Assembly (NCBI GenBank): GCA_016256075.1
Contig: SDVU01000012.1
Coordinates: 1 to 31,628 of the forward strand
Source of the DNA: Dictyocoela muelleri
Lineage: Eukaryota; Microsporidia
Direction of reading: 5' to 3'
Length of the DNA: 31,628 bases
How positions within the stretch are numbered: position 1 is the first letter of the stretch; every line of letters begins with the position of its first letter. A program made the translations under genes and the position numbers. Under the pieces are notes generated by a model that had not been told where the DNA came from, did no database searches, and saw nothing but the letters and a program-made list of their open reading frames with translations. Shown here piece after piece: positions 1-10,399 of the stretch.

Positions 1-10
1 AATGAAAAAT

Positions 11-224
11 AGGGGAGTCATTTTGGTTTGATACTGACGAATCTCGACATTTGATATTAAATTTAATTTAAAAAAAAATCAATTTTCAAATATAAAAAAG
101 GGGAGTCATTTTGATTCGTAAGGGTCCCTTGATAATTTGATATGATTTTATTTTATGATTAATTTTTTACATTAAATTAAATTATAAAAAGGGAGTCATT
201 TTGGTTAGGGGGGTCATTTTGGTT
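11..224 (+). repeat. Four direct copies of a GGGAGTCATTTTGGTT motif
   Basis: The motif GGGAGTCATTTTGGTT or a close variant occurs at about 13-28, 101-115, 191-206 and 208-224, all in the same direction. AT-rich spacers of about 70 bp separate the first three, and the last two are back to back. The block lies just before a MULE transposase relic in the same orientation, so it may be that element's terminal or subterminal repeat region. The partner end is not identified, so this link is inference. Confidence 0.5.
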
Positions 225-239
225 CACAACAATTTAAAC

Positions 240-1350
240 TATAAAGAAATAATTTCAGAGGTAAATAAAGATCTTGATATATCAGAAATGTCTCAATTGA
301 GACAAATATCAACAATAAATAGAATAATTAATAATATAAGAGATAAAAAATTATAAATAATGATAATACTGATAATATTCCAATTGAGTTAAAATCTACA
401 ATATCCATTCATAAATTTCTTCAGTTTGATGCGGAGTAAATGATCCTGAAAAAATATTAATATTTGCAAAAATGAAAAAATAAGTCACTTGATAATTCTA
501 AAATTTGGTTAGCAGACGGAACTTTTAAAATGTCACCGAGAGAATTCAACCAAATTTATATATTACATGATAAAAATTTTGGAAATTATTGACCTATTTT
601 GTTTGCTTTCCTTTCAAATAAGTCACAAAATACATGTTTGAGATTTTTAAAGTTGTTGAAAAATTAATTAATGGAAAATTTCCTGAAAATATGATTATGG
701 ATTTGGAAATCACACCAATAATGGCATTTAAACAGAAAAAAAAATACAAAAATATTTAATTGTTTTTTTTTCATTTTTCGCAGATCGCCCGGAGGCATAT
801 TCAAAAGAATAATTTTGATTAATAAACATATAAACAATAATGAATTCAGAACATACATTAAAATGATGTTATCAATTTCATTTGTACCTAATGATAAAAA
901 ATTTATGGAATATTAAAATTTTAAAAAAACTTTATTAAAAAAAATTTTTCAGAAAAATCAGATATCGAGATTCCGAATTTTTTTGAAATCAATTATATAA
1001 ATAATCAGCCCAATGAAATTTCAGATTAAAATGTAGTGAGCAAGTTATAAAGGGAATTCTATTGACAACTAATATATGCGAGGGATTTAACAGATCGTTA
1101 AATGTATTGTTTAAATCTTGCTATCTTAATTTGATAAAATTAATAATTACCTTAAGAACGCAAGATCATTTGCAAAACAAAAAATAATTTAAACACTAAC
1201 TTTCTAATCATCAAGAAAACCTGATTCTAAAACTATAAGGAGACTTTCAAATTTAAAAAATATAATCGCAATATATTCTGATTACTACGACTTGTTTTTT
1301 CTCAAAGCAATAGCAACAGTATATGAATTTAGTATTTAATAAAAATTTAT
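240..1350 (+). pseudogene. MULE (Mutator-like) transposase relic 1
   Basis: This is a decayed plus-strand transposase gene. Around 500-650 the translation reads WLADGTFKMSPREFNQIYIL and continues into a PILFAFLSNKSQNT-like stretch. This is the catalytic core signature of MULE transposases: the first DDE aspartate in DGTF, then the P..FNQIYILH segment. Further on, about 760-800 gives FHFSQ..RRHIQK and about 880-910 resembles the L/AFVP segment. About 1080-1120 gives an ICEGFNRSLNVLFK block, matching the (N)NxxEGF/WHxxLN motif near the end of MULE cores. Several stops and frame changes separate these blocks, for example a TGA after FGNY near 590, so no intact protein is encoded. Family assignment is fairly secure; the ends of the element are not. 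Confidence 0.75.
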
Positions 1351-1904
1351 ATTCAATTTTCGGTGTAAGGCTTTGTTACTGCCCACAGCCAAGGTATGGG
1401 GTCATTAATGATAAAATTAATTTTTTAAAAAAAGAAAATAAATTTATCGCACATTTTTTTTATAATTTTTGATCAAATACTTAATAACTTTAAGGATTCT
1501 TGATGAAGTTCATTTAACTCCTATATTTGCATCAAGTTTATTTACTTCCACATATAATTTTATAAAATAAATAAACTATTTCAACTTAAATTATATTGAA
1601 AATTTAGTAAAAAATCCAATATTCCCAAAAGTCGCAAATTTTAAGGATTTGGTTATATTTAAACATCATCTCAATTATAATAATATTATAGATGTTATAA
1701 ACATATATAATCGCATGTAAAAATATATTTTACAGATTGCATAAAGTCTATTTAATCTTCCATGGGAAGCAAAATGGACTTAATCTGAATTTATTTGTCT
1801 AAATAAAATCCAGGTGATTTCTTTATTGATAAAAATATTTCACTAACCGGCTATGTAGAAATATTATATAGTCGTAAATAGTATGTTATTTTTTTTCTTG
1901 GCTG

Positions 1905-1938
1905 TAAAACTGCTCACATAAATGTGGGCAGTTTTACA
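1905..1938. repeat. Short palindrome, 16-bp stem and 2-base loop
   Basis: The sequence GTAAAACTGCtCACAT is followed after two bases by its near-exact reverse complement, with one G.T-type mismatch. It lies inside the retroelement fossil, between the RNase H and integrase parts, and does not belong to that coding frame. It could be a tiny foldback insertion. No function can be assigned. Confidence 0.6.
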
Positions 1939-3524
1939 CCCTTGCTTCTACTTTTTTTAAATATTGATTTTTTTTTACAAAAAATTGATTATTTTTTTCA
2001 TTGTCAAGAAGGGTATTTCTCTAAAAAAATAAAATTTTTTTCCGGCCAAATTAAAGTTTCGTCCGAATTGAACCTTCGGCTGCTTCCTCCGAAACGATTT
2101 TCAAATTATATTGTATAAGAAGTTTCGAACGTTGTTTTCGACCGTTCAAATCCTTGTCGAATAATTTATTGTAATGATCTGTTTTAGTAAAGATTTTAGA
2201 AACTAATATTATTTGCTGGGAGATTCAGTGATTTCAATATTGCTAAAAATTATTTTTCAGAAATTGTATAATTGCAACATTATTCTTGAATACTGAGCTA
2301 TAAAAACCTAATATTTTATTTTCTTTAAATAATGAAGATCCAATAGCAGTCTCTGATGCATATACCTCTAGAATAAAGATTTTGTTTAGATCAATGTGAT
2401 TAAGAGCATGGTTTTCTTTTATCCTCTAGAGTAAAATCTTAAAATTAATTTATTCTTCTTTGCTCCATTTTATTTTTCTTTCTTTGCTATTTACGTGTCG
2501 GTATAAGTTTGCAATTAATTAGCGTAATCCTTCAAAAAATGGCGAAACCAGTTTAGAAATCCCGATAATTTTTGAGAATCCTTTTTTCCGAGTTAGTTCA
2601 AGTTTATGTTATTAAAGGTTGTTAGATCAGCTCTAACGCCTGTTTCATCAATTTATGACCCATAAAATGCACCTGATTATTGTTAAATTGGGATTTTTCA
2701 GGGTTTACAAATGCACCATGGTTATGTAAGAGAAAAAATACATTTTTTAGATGTGGGTAGTGAGATTCTTCGTTGCTCGAATGTGCCAATAGATCATCCA
2801 TATAAATCTTCACATATTCAATTTATCCCAATAGTTTTCTTAAGGCTTTCGTAAACGTTCTAGGAGAATTTGGACGTCCAAAAAGCATCCTATGAAAAAC
2901 ATATGTTGTCATGTCAATCCTAAATGTGTTTTTATCGATGTCATCATAATCTATTTCTATCTGATAATAGCCCTGGTTCAAGTCTATACTCGAGAATATT
3001 TCACTTCGTCAAGAGAACTAAAATTTTTGATATTTTCGGGAACGCTATTTCAAATGAAACTGTGCATTTATTCAATTCCATGTAATCGATAACTAGTCGT
3101 ATTTTATTATTTTTCATTTTTATAAGGAATGCTGGGGACGCGTGAATTACATCTTTCTTAGATATGATTTTTTTCACCATAATTCTTTAGGTGATTTTGA
3201 GTCTTTTTTTAAAATTAATTGGAACTAAATATACTTTAAACTTTGGACTGAAATCAGATTTTAACTTAGTTTGATGCTTATGTGTTTTTATATGACCAAT
3301 TTCGGGATTTATATCTTTCATTGTTCGAAATAGATTTTTAATTTTTATATTTCCACTCCCTATATAATTTTTTTTGTTATTTTGAGTAACTCGTCGTCGT
3401 TAACGTCCGTATTATATAATTCGAATTCAATTTCATATTGTCTATTGTCTAGTGTTATGAAATTATCTTTCACGTTTATAACAGCGTTATTTTTTGAATA
3501 AATTGCATTCCCAGAATTCGTGTG

Positions 3525-3655
3525 TAGCCCTTATTTATAAATTTCATTACTTACAAATTCCACTACTTCCAAATTACATTATTTCTAAATTCCATTATTT
3601 TTAAATTCCATTATTTCCAAATTCCATTATTTCCAAATTCCACTACTTCCAAAAA
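3525..3655 (+). repeat. Left terminal inverted repeat of the MULE, built of 16-bp tandem units
   Basis: About seven units of a roughly 16-bp sequence close to AAATTCCATTATTTCC follow one another. Their reverse complements form the right end of the element at 5372-5485. MULEs often have long terminal inverted repeats; ones made of tandem short units are less usual. Confidence 0.75.
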
Positions 3656-3674
3656 AATAATAAAATATTTACCC

Positions 3675-5060
3675 CAAAAATGATGCTGAATGTTTTATGG
3701 ATACCTAGAAAGAAAGGTAAATGTATTCCAATAATCGATAATACTCTCTTTCATGCTAATTGGAGATGAGCGATGACAAGCAATATTGGAAGTGTAGTAA
3801 CAAGATTTGCATTGTTACTGCTGCTTCATTAACATACGGAATTCTTTTAGTTAATAATAAACACAGCCATGATACTGATTTACGACAGATCGTAAAAATG
3901 CTTTTTAAAGAAAGATTGAATGGTTTGATTTAATTTGACCCTTTCTTGGATCAAAGTCTTTGTATGAAAATGTGGTCTTGGAGTTTGTTGTTAGAGAAGT
4001 CGACAATGAAAATGGAAAATCATTTATCCCTGAATATTCTAGTGTAAGTACTTATATATTCAAGCAGAAAAGACTTTTATATCCTTCTTCGGCTAACAGT
4101 ATTTTTTCTAGTAACAGAGAAGAATAGTTCTTAAGACAAGATAATGTGAATTGTCTTTTACATAAAAGCTTTGGAGATGATATTAATATAGTCATTATGG
4201 AAATATTGATATCATAAAGAGATTTTCTGGGTTTAATCACCTTCGGATTTTTATGGATGGTACCTTTAAATCTTTTCTCATCTGCTTTTTACCAGCTCTA
4301 TATTATACATGGTGTTGCTAATAGACAATTATTTCCCCTCTTCTTTAGTTTTATCTCTTCAAAAGAAGAGTATGCATATGTATATAACTTAAGAAAGTTG
4401 CATGAAATTTTTGAAGGTCTTAATATAATTTTTCGCAGCTGAGGTAGAAATTGATTTTGAGATGGTAGCATTTAATGCTGTGAAGTCAATAATGCCTAAA
4501 GCTTCTATAAGGGGTCGCCTTTTTCACTTCGTACAGTGTTTAATGAGATGGATAAATAATATTGGTCTCCGAACCTTATTTAATGAAAAACAAGATTTTA
4601 AAATCGCCTCTCAGTTTATATATGTACACTTGCACTGATACCAATTTCTCTTATAGATAAAGGCTGGCGAATATTAATGAGATGATGGCAAGGGTTGATC
4701 CAAAAATAGAGGATTTCTTAGACTATGGCAATAATACATTGATTGTTCCTACAGATTCAATCTTTAGTAGAAATACATGGTCACAGAATTCAAGTCTAAA
4801 TGATAGAACAAATAATGCATGTGAAGGATTTCATGCTAAATTGAATAGATCTTTGAATAAATCAAGTCCATCTTTCTTTGAAATTGTTGATAAAATTAAA
4901 AAGACAATGATTTGTAGTGGGACCGAACTTTCTCGTATATTAGCTGGTGGAATAGAAAAACCAAAGAAAAATATCTTGACTCTCATAACAATATAGTTAA
5001 ACTGCTTCAATATTTTGAAAAATGTCTGATTAACTTATATGAGCTTATGATGCGCTAAGG
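3675..5060 (+). pseudogene. FLYWCH-type MULE transposase relic 2
   Basis: Near 3770-3860 the translation gives DDKQYWKCSNKICIVTAA and then NNKHSHDTDLRQIV. This is the W-x-C-x4-C ... H-x-H layout of a FLYWCH zinc finger, the DNA-binding domain common in animal and microsporidian MULE proteins. The DDE core follows: FMDGTFKSF near 4250; a YQLYIIHGVANRQLFPLFF block in another frame (4305-4360, within the 61-codon open stretch 4257-4442); a C/VAFFTSYSV-like FHF segment near 4520; and NDRTNNACEGFHAKLNRSLN at 4799-4858. The last lies in an open stretch of 104 codons (4682-4996) and is the conserved NNxxEGFHxxLN motif. Frameshifts (for example between MDGTFKSF and the YQLY block) and stops break the frame. 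The copy is better preserved than MULE relic 1, so probably younger. Confidence 0.8.
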
Positions 5061-5371
5061 AATGCAATTAAAATGAAACTTTGATTTTAATTAATAATAA
5101 TTTACATTGTTTTTTATATTTAAATCTTTTTATAAATTGCAATTTTTACCAAATATCTCTAGGGTAATCAACCCGATGTATAATTATACTTCCATGTTGT
5201 ATTTATATTTATCTTTCATTTTATTCTATGCTGTTTTATTTTATCTTTCATTTTATTCCGATTTACATATACTTCTAGATTTCTATCTTTTACTTCATTA
5301 TATGTTATTTATAATTTATATTTATTACCTCTTATGTCATTCTATATTATTTATACTTTTATGTGTATTAG

Positions 5372-5492
5372 CTTTGGAAATAATGGAATTTGAAAATAAT
5401 GTAATTTGGAAATAATAGAATTTGGAAATAATGGAATTTGGAATTAGTGAACTTGGAAGTAGAGGAATTTAGAATAAGTGGTTCATAACCCT
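5372..5492 (-). repeat. Right terminal inverted repeat of the MULE
   Basis: These are units of GGAAATAATGGAATTT and variants, the reverse complement of the left-end array. The block ends with a diverged unit and the GTGGTTCATAACC terminus, just before the second CAGAATT copy of the target duplication. Confidence 0.75.
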
Positions 5493-6110
5493 CAGAATTA
5501 CCTTTGATGCTTCATTGTTCAAAATATGGAAATTTGTTTTGTAAGATATACGGTTATTTCTTTTATTTTATAGTCGTTATATTTAGCGTAATGACATGTT
5601 ATATTATCGCCCGAGGCAATTCGACATTAATTGGACTAGAAAGTTTCAATGCAGGTTGATCAATTTTATCTTATAAGTTCTTTGAAATAAAATTATGCGT
5701 TGCGCCGATGTCCACAAGTGCATTTTGGCATGTATTTGTTATTTTAATTTGTAATTAAACAGTTTTTAGTAAAAGTTTAGGCTCATTTATTGCAAATCCC
5801 CCTTGTTTGTTTCGAGATTTTCATTTTTCATATTCTGTTTCCTACATTATTCATTAGTCTGTGATTTAGATTTATGATAATCACAAAACTTTTTCAGGTT
5901 TTCCCTTTTATAATTGCTTAAATTGTGTATAGGCATATCTTTTGATTCCAAGAAACTTTTTTTTGAATCTTTATTATGATTTCCTCTATATATCTCCCCA
6001 ATTATTATTTTTTCTACTTTTTATATCGTTTCGTTGATTATATTTGTCGTGTATGGGTTTAACGACATGATTGGATATTATTTCAAGTGTATTCCCCGAT
6101 TTTTATTGGT

Positions 6111-6600
6111 CATAGATTTACTATCGTTACTTTAAAATTGGTTATTTGTTAAATACGTTATCTATTGGTTGATATAAATATATAAGAAAAATATATTAAA
6201 TAAATATGGTGAGTTACAAAGAAAATCTTAATTATTTTTATTTTAACAATTAAAAGCCTCATCATCAGTCAATAAAGAATTTTGTCTATAAAGTAAAGGT
6301 CACGAGCTCACAGGTAAGAGTCAATTGTCTAGACCTAACATATACTCAATTTACCATAGGTACCCACTATGGGTTGCACCCCTCGGGGAAAATGACAATA
6401 TTCATATTATTATGACGTAATTTTACCATACCCATCTCTCATGGCTCTTAAGATTCATAAAAAAAGCTTCCTTTTTCTTTTCTTGAATTAAACTATCTGG
6501 CCAACTGCATCACAATCCCAATTCTAGGCTAACTTCTTTTGTCTTATCAGCATAAGTTCTTTTTTTTAAAAAATTTCTTTGTTTAATATTTGAAAGGTTT
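6111..6600. other. No gene recognised; gag-side or untranslated sequence of the gypsy fossil possible
   Basis: Neither strand gives a convincing protein here. A richer patch at 6290-6470 includes CACGAGCTCACAGG and CCCCTCGGGG. It lies where the 5' part of the minus-strand retroelement would be expected, so it could be noncoding or gag sequence of that fossil. No primer-binding site or LTR boundary could be placed. Confidence 0.3.
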
Positions 6601-7044
6601 TATACAAGTATTTCATTTTTATAGTTACCATATTTCATTATTATAGTTACCATATTTCATTATTATAGTTACCATATTTCATTATTATAGTTACCGTATT
6701 TCATTACATCTCTTTTCATACTTATTGACTCCTTATTTCATACTTATTGACTCCTTATTTCATACTTATTGACTCTTAATTTTATACTTATTGACCCTAA
6801 TTTTATACTAATTGACTCCTAATTTCATACTTATTGACCCAATAATTTCATACTTTTTGACCCCCAATTTTTTGATTTTTGATCGATAATTTCAGTTTTA
6901 TAGATTCTTTTTCATAAAGGTATAGACCATTTTTTGAAGGTATAGACCCGTTTTTCCAGAGTTATGCCTATTTACAGAGTTATGCCTATTTTTTTTCCAG
7001 AGTTATAGACACATTTCCCAGAGTCATGACTTATTTTCCTAGAG

Positions 7045-7287
7045 TTGAAGACACGTTTTACCAGAGTTATAAAAACATTTTCCGAAGTTATAGGTAGGAA
7101 TCTGCAGAATTTATATACCATTTTAAATATTTATAACAATAGGTCACAAATAATACCTATGAACCCAGAAAAGAACGGAATGTTAATACTTACAACTGAT
7201 GCGCGAGATTTATACTCTAGGAAAAAAATAAATAGAAATAACGCTGAAAAAAAATTCGGAATAACCACCAATACTTTTCGATTTTAA
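7045..7287 (+). other. Short open stretch in the foldback centre, unrecognised
   Basis: An open stretch of about 80 codons begins in the arm repeats and ends in unique sequence. The part after about 7155 (MNPEKNGMLILTTDARDLYS and on to a TNTFRF terminus) has less repetitive composition than its surroundings and could be the tail of an old coding region carried by the foldback element. I do not recognise a family. It may equally be chance. Confidence 0.2.
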
Positions 7288-7747
7288 ATAAAATTAACCA
7301 TTATAAATTTTAATGTTATTTAAATCTTAAAATGTATTTGAGTTTTAGTATTAACTCTCTTTGTGCCGTTCGAAATTAATGTTACAAAAAACAAAATAAT
7401 ATCAGGTATACTAAAATCTTTCTATTAAATAAAATAGATATTTTTTTGAAAAAATACAAAAATTATTATACTTTCTAATTTACCAAATTAGTAAAAAATA
7501 TTTAATTATCAAATAATTAGAAAAAACTAACCCAAAATCATTAAATATCAAATAATTTGATAAATCAGTTATTATTTATATTTATTACCATTTAATTTTA
7601 CTACAGCTCAAAGTGGTTAATACACGAGTTTATCTTATAATTTTTCATATGTATATTTATATTTTTTTCAACCAAGAAAAAATCTTGACACTGAAAGGGT
7701 AATACAGACAATTCTTTTTGATATGGTATTTATAGGTATTTTTTAGA

Positions 7748-8420
7748 TGTGTCTATTTTTGTATAAATATTTAAAAATATTTCTATAACTCTGAAAATTG
7801 GTCTATACTCTGGGCAAATATGGATCCCCGAACTCGCCATAGATTTTTTGGCCGAGAACTCGCCGAAGATTTTAGGACTGACCACTTTTCGTAATAAAAA
7901 TTAAAAAAAAAATCGATGAATAGTCGATAAAAATAATATTGAAGCTCAACGTTTAGATTTTACCTTCAATATAAAACAAAATCTTTATTTGAGAGCAAAT
8001 ATAGTATGTCTAAAATTCTTATATTTATTTTATAATTAAAATAAATTTATTTTTTTATTAATTTATTTATTATATTAATTTATATATAAATATATATATT
8101 TTATATAATCAAATATTGAATTTTAGGTATACTATATTTGCTCTCAAATGAAGATTTGGTTTTATATTGAAGGTCAAATCTAAACCTTACTTCAATATTA
8201 TTTTTGTCAACTATTCAGCGATTTTTTTTTAAATTTTTATCACGAAAAGTGGTCAGTCTAAAAATATTCGGCGAGTTGTCGGCCAAAAAATCTTCGGCGA
8301 GTTGGCCGACAATTCGCCTACAAGAGTGGTCGGCCACCGCTTAGTTGTGTCTATTTTTGTATAAATATTTAAAAATATTTCTATAAATCTGAAAATTGGT
8401 CTATACTCTGGGCAAATATG
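7748..8420 (+). repeat. 75-bp direct repeats at 7748-7822 and 8346-8420
   Basis: The 75-bp segment beginning TGTGTCTATTTTTGTATAAA and ending GGGCAAATATG occurs twice with one difference I can see (an A for a C after CTATAA). The copies flank the palindromic element at 7823-8345. Both correspond to the inner end of the right foldback arm. The repeat is far longer than any transposon target duplication. Confidence 0.85.
7823..8345. mobile_element. Palindromic MITE of about 520 bp
   Basis: The left arm carries CGAACTCGCC, TTTTTTGGCCGAGAACTCGC, GACTGACCACTTTTCG and GAGAGCAAATATAGTATG-like blocks. The right arm repeats all of them in inverted order, for example CGAAAAGTGGTCAGTC at about 8242 and GGCGAGTTGTCGGCCAAAAA at about 8270. 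The centre is nearly pure AT (about 8030-8110). The right end has about 35 bp more than the left, including GGTCGGCCACCGC. There is no coding capacity. This is a foldback-type non-autonomous element of unknown superfamily. Confidence 0.8.
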
Positions 8421-8964
8421 TCTATAACAACGAAAAAAATGGGAATATAACTCTGAAAATTGGTCTATAACTCTGGAAAAATTGCCGTATAACTTTAGGA
8501 AAATGGGTAAATAAATAAAAAAATTGGGAGTAAATAAGTATGAAATTATGGGTCAATAAATAAAAAATTAGGGGTCAATAAGTATGAAATTAAGGTCAAT
8601 AAATAAAATTTGGGTACATAAGTATGAAATTAAGGATAAATAATTAAAATTTGGGTACATAAGTATGAAATTAAGAGGCGTTAATCAAAAATTGCGCGTC
8701 AAAAAGTTTGAAATTAAGGGTCAATAATTAAAAACTTAAGGGTCAAAAAGTATGGAATTATTAGTTCAATAAGTATATAATTAGGGGTCAATAAGTATGT
8801 AATTAGGAGTCAATAAGTATAAAATTAGGAGTCAATAAGTATAAAATTAGGAGTCAATAAGTATCAAATAAGGAGTCCATATGTATGAAATAAGGAGTCA
8901 ATAAGTATTAAAATGGTTTTAATGAAATATGGTGACTATAACAATGAAATATGATAACTATAAC

Positions 8965-9178
8965 TGTAGGATATGGTGTTGCATAATTTTGTAACACATA
9001 AGTTTTGAGTTGTTTATTGTGTGACAATTAAGGTGTCAGATTAAAGTGTAAACAAGTTATATAGATAACGTTTTAGAATTATATATATAAGAAAACATTT
9101 TAAATAAATTTGTGTCTTTTGAAAATGTTTTATTTACTTCTTCATCTTCTCATAAGCGCAGTGGAAGGAAAGGCAAGG
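8965..9178. mobile_element. 214-bp insertion in the minisatellite, possibly a solo-LTR fossil
   Basis: The ATGGTAACTATAA array is interrupted by 214 bp of unrelated sequence flanked by ATAAC (8960-8964 and 9179-9183), a likely 5-bp target duplication. The insert begins TGTAGG and contains a TATA-like run (about 9080) and AATAAA-type signals. That size and layout would suit a small solo LTR, but the 3' end is not the usual CA, so the family is uncertain. Confidence 0.4.
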
Positions 9179-9359
9179 ATAACAATAAAATATGGTAACT
9201 ATAATAATGAAATATGGTAACTATAATAATAAAATATGGTAACTATAATAATAAAATATAGTAACTATAAAAATGAAATATGGTAACTATAAAAATAGAA
9301 TACTCCATAGTAGTGATGTGATTTGTTTAAATTGTATCTCAGTTTTGTAAGGGTATTTA

Positions 9360-10290
9360 AAATTTCATCCGATGTGTGAAGTATTCCTGTTTTCGACTGA
9401 ATTTCGGAACCCGATCTGAGTAAGAACTAAGATTTTAGCTGTTTTATCGCATTTACACATTCTTGCAATTTCCTAGAATTCGAAATTTATTTAAGTAGAT
9501 CTTGTTCACATACGTTTGTCAATACGGGTAATTTATGTTGGAGGCGGTGTCCTGTTGCTGCTGATATATACTCAAATGTTTCTTCTTTGTGCGTGCCCTG
9601 TTTGTGTGTAAGAATCGATTTCATTTCTTCATGCATGATGGCTTCCTCCAATGATTTACACGATTTCATGATGTCGTTATCACGGGGGACATGACGTGTT
9701 TTCGAATAAAAAGAATATAAACTATCATTAAAAAACCTTTATTTAAATTCTTATTCTTGCCTCTGAAGGTGCTTAGTGTTCGTTGATTTTGCATGGGTTA
9801 TTCATTTTTTTATGAATTTATAGGCTCTTCATCAATTTTTGAAAAATTGATTTAAAAGTCATTAGCAGGTCAAAATCGATTTTTTCTTGTAATCTTTAAA
9901 TACTCGTTAAATGTGGGATTGTTTACAATTTCCACAATATAATTTTATTGTACTGAAGTCTGTTTGTTTTATTTTTATAACTATCAATTAAGTATCTCAT
10001 GTAATGTGATTCTGGAAATTCATGCCGAATTAAGGCATCTAGTTTACCATCAACTAATGTCTTATGTTTGATAATATTTCTAGATTCATCTATAATAAAT
10101 GCGTCAAGAACAGGTAACTTCGTTACGTTCTCCCATTTGAATTTGTTTGAAACTTCATTGAACCTTTCTACCCAATATGTAAGTGGTTGTTTATTTGTAT
10201 TTTTTATAGTTGGTATCTGGATTGAAGTTCGCGTCTTTGTTCGACAAATTTCGAAATCAAATGACATTGCATTGGTAGAAGTGAGTATTT
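9360..10290 (-). mobile_element. Gag-like retroelement fossil
   Basis: Two minus-strand coding-like blocks (about 10267-9923 and 9669-9487) have the charged, helical composition of Ty3-type gag proteins. They lie in the right order to be the gag end of the same minus-strand gypsy fossil whose pol region is at 1330-6110. If so, the 2.7 kb foldback is another insertion within it. The fossil is broken. Assignment rests on orientation, position and composition, not on a diagnostic motif. Confidence 0.4.
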
Positions 10291-10399
10291 CTTTATGTTT
10301 TTCGTTTTCTTTGAATTCAAAATGTCGTGAATACCAGCATTAGAAAGCCCTTTTAGGTGTCTTCCGTATATGCTGTGTATCAATACTGATTTTCTGAAG

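Larger units (their letters stand above)
3519..5492 (+). mobile_element. MULE DNA transposon inserted in the gypsy fossil
   Basis: This element of about 1.97 kb sits inside the retroelement. CAGAATT occurs immediately before it (3512-3518) and immediately after it (5493-5499), within a slightly longer imperfect match. This looks like the 8-9 bp target duplication usual for Mutator-like elements. The ends are inverted repeats: the left reads GTAGCCCTTATTTATAAATT and the right end, reverse complemented, has the matching ACCACTTATTCTAAATT. Each end continues into tandem 16-bp AAATTCCATTATTTCC units. The interior encodes a FLYWCH-MULE transposase relic on the plus strand. Confidence 0.75.
1330..6110 (-). 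mobile_element. Ty3/gypsy LTR retrotransposon fossil, pol region
   Basis: This is an old, broken minus-strand retroelement. Read from high to low coordinates its parts are: a gag-type Cys/His knuckle region (about 5850-5960), a retropepsin-type segment with a DIGA motif (about 5690-5750), reverse transcriptase (about 3300-2600, with a YMDD catalytic box near 2800), RNase H (about 2400-2200) and integrase-like sequence (about 1880-1330). This order is the Ty3/gypsy order. A MULE DNA transposon (3519-5492) is inserted between the protease and reverse transcriptase parts. The element is heavily broken, with well over ten interruptions, and no complete open frame survives. LTRs were not identified. 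It is clearly older than the MULE inserted into it. Confidence 0.8.
6600..9305. mobile_element. Giant foldback element made of mirrored minisatellites
   Basis: The two arms carry three minisatellite types in mirror order. The left arm has TATAGTTACCATATTTCATT units (about 6610-6705), then CATACTTATTGACTCC units (about 6717-6870), then (C)CAGAGTTATAGACC/GCC units (about 6905-7090), ending with TTTAAATATTTATAACAATAG near 7120-7145. The right arm has the reverse complements in the opposite order: CTATAACTCTGG units (about 8360-8510), GGGTCAATAAGTATGAAATT units (about 8510-8905) and ATGGTAACTATAATAATGAA units (about 8925-9300). Units are about 21-22 bp. The structure resembles Foldback-type elements. 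The right arm is longer and carries later insertions. No target duplication could be fixed at the outer ends. Confidence 0.8.

Noticed and set aside
5107-5415. 102-codon membrane protein
   Set aside because: It is a Leu/Tyr/Phe-rich reading of T-rich sequence inside the MULE and its terminal repeats, without a usable ATG context.
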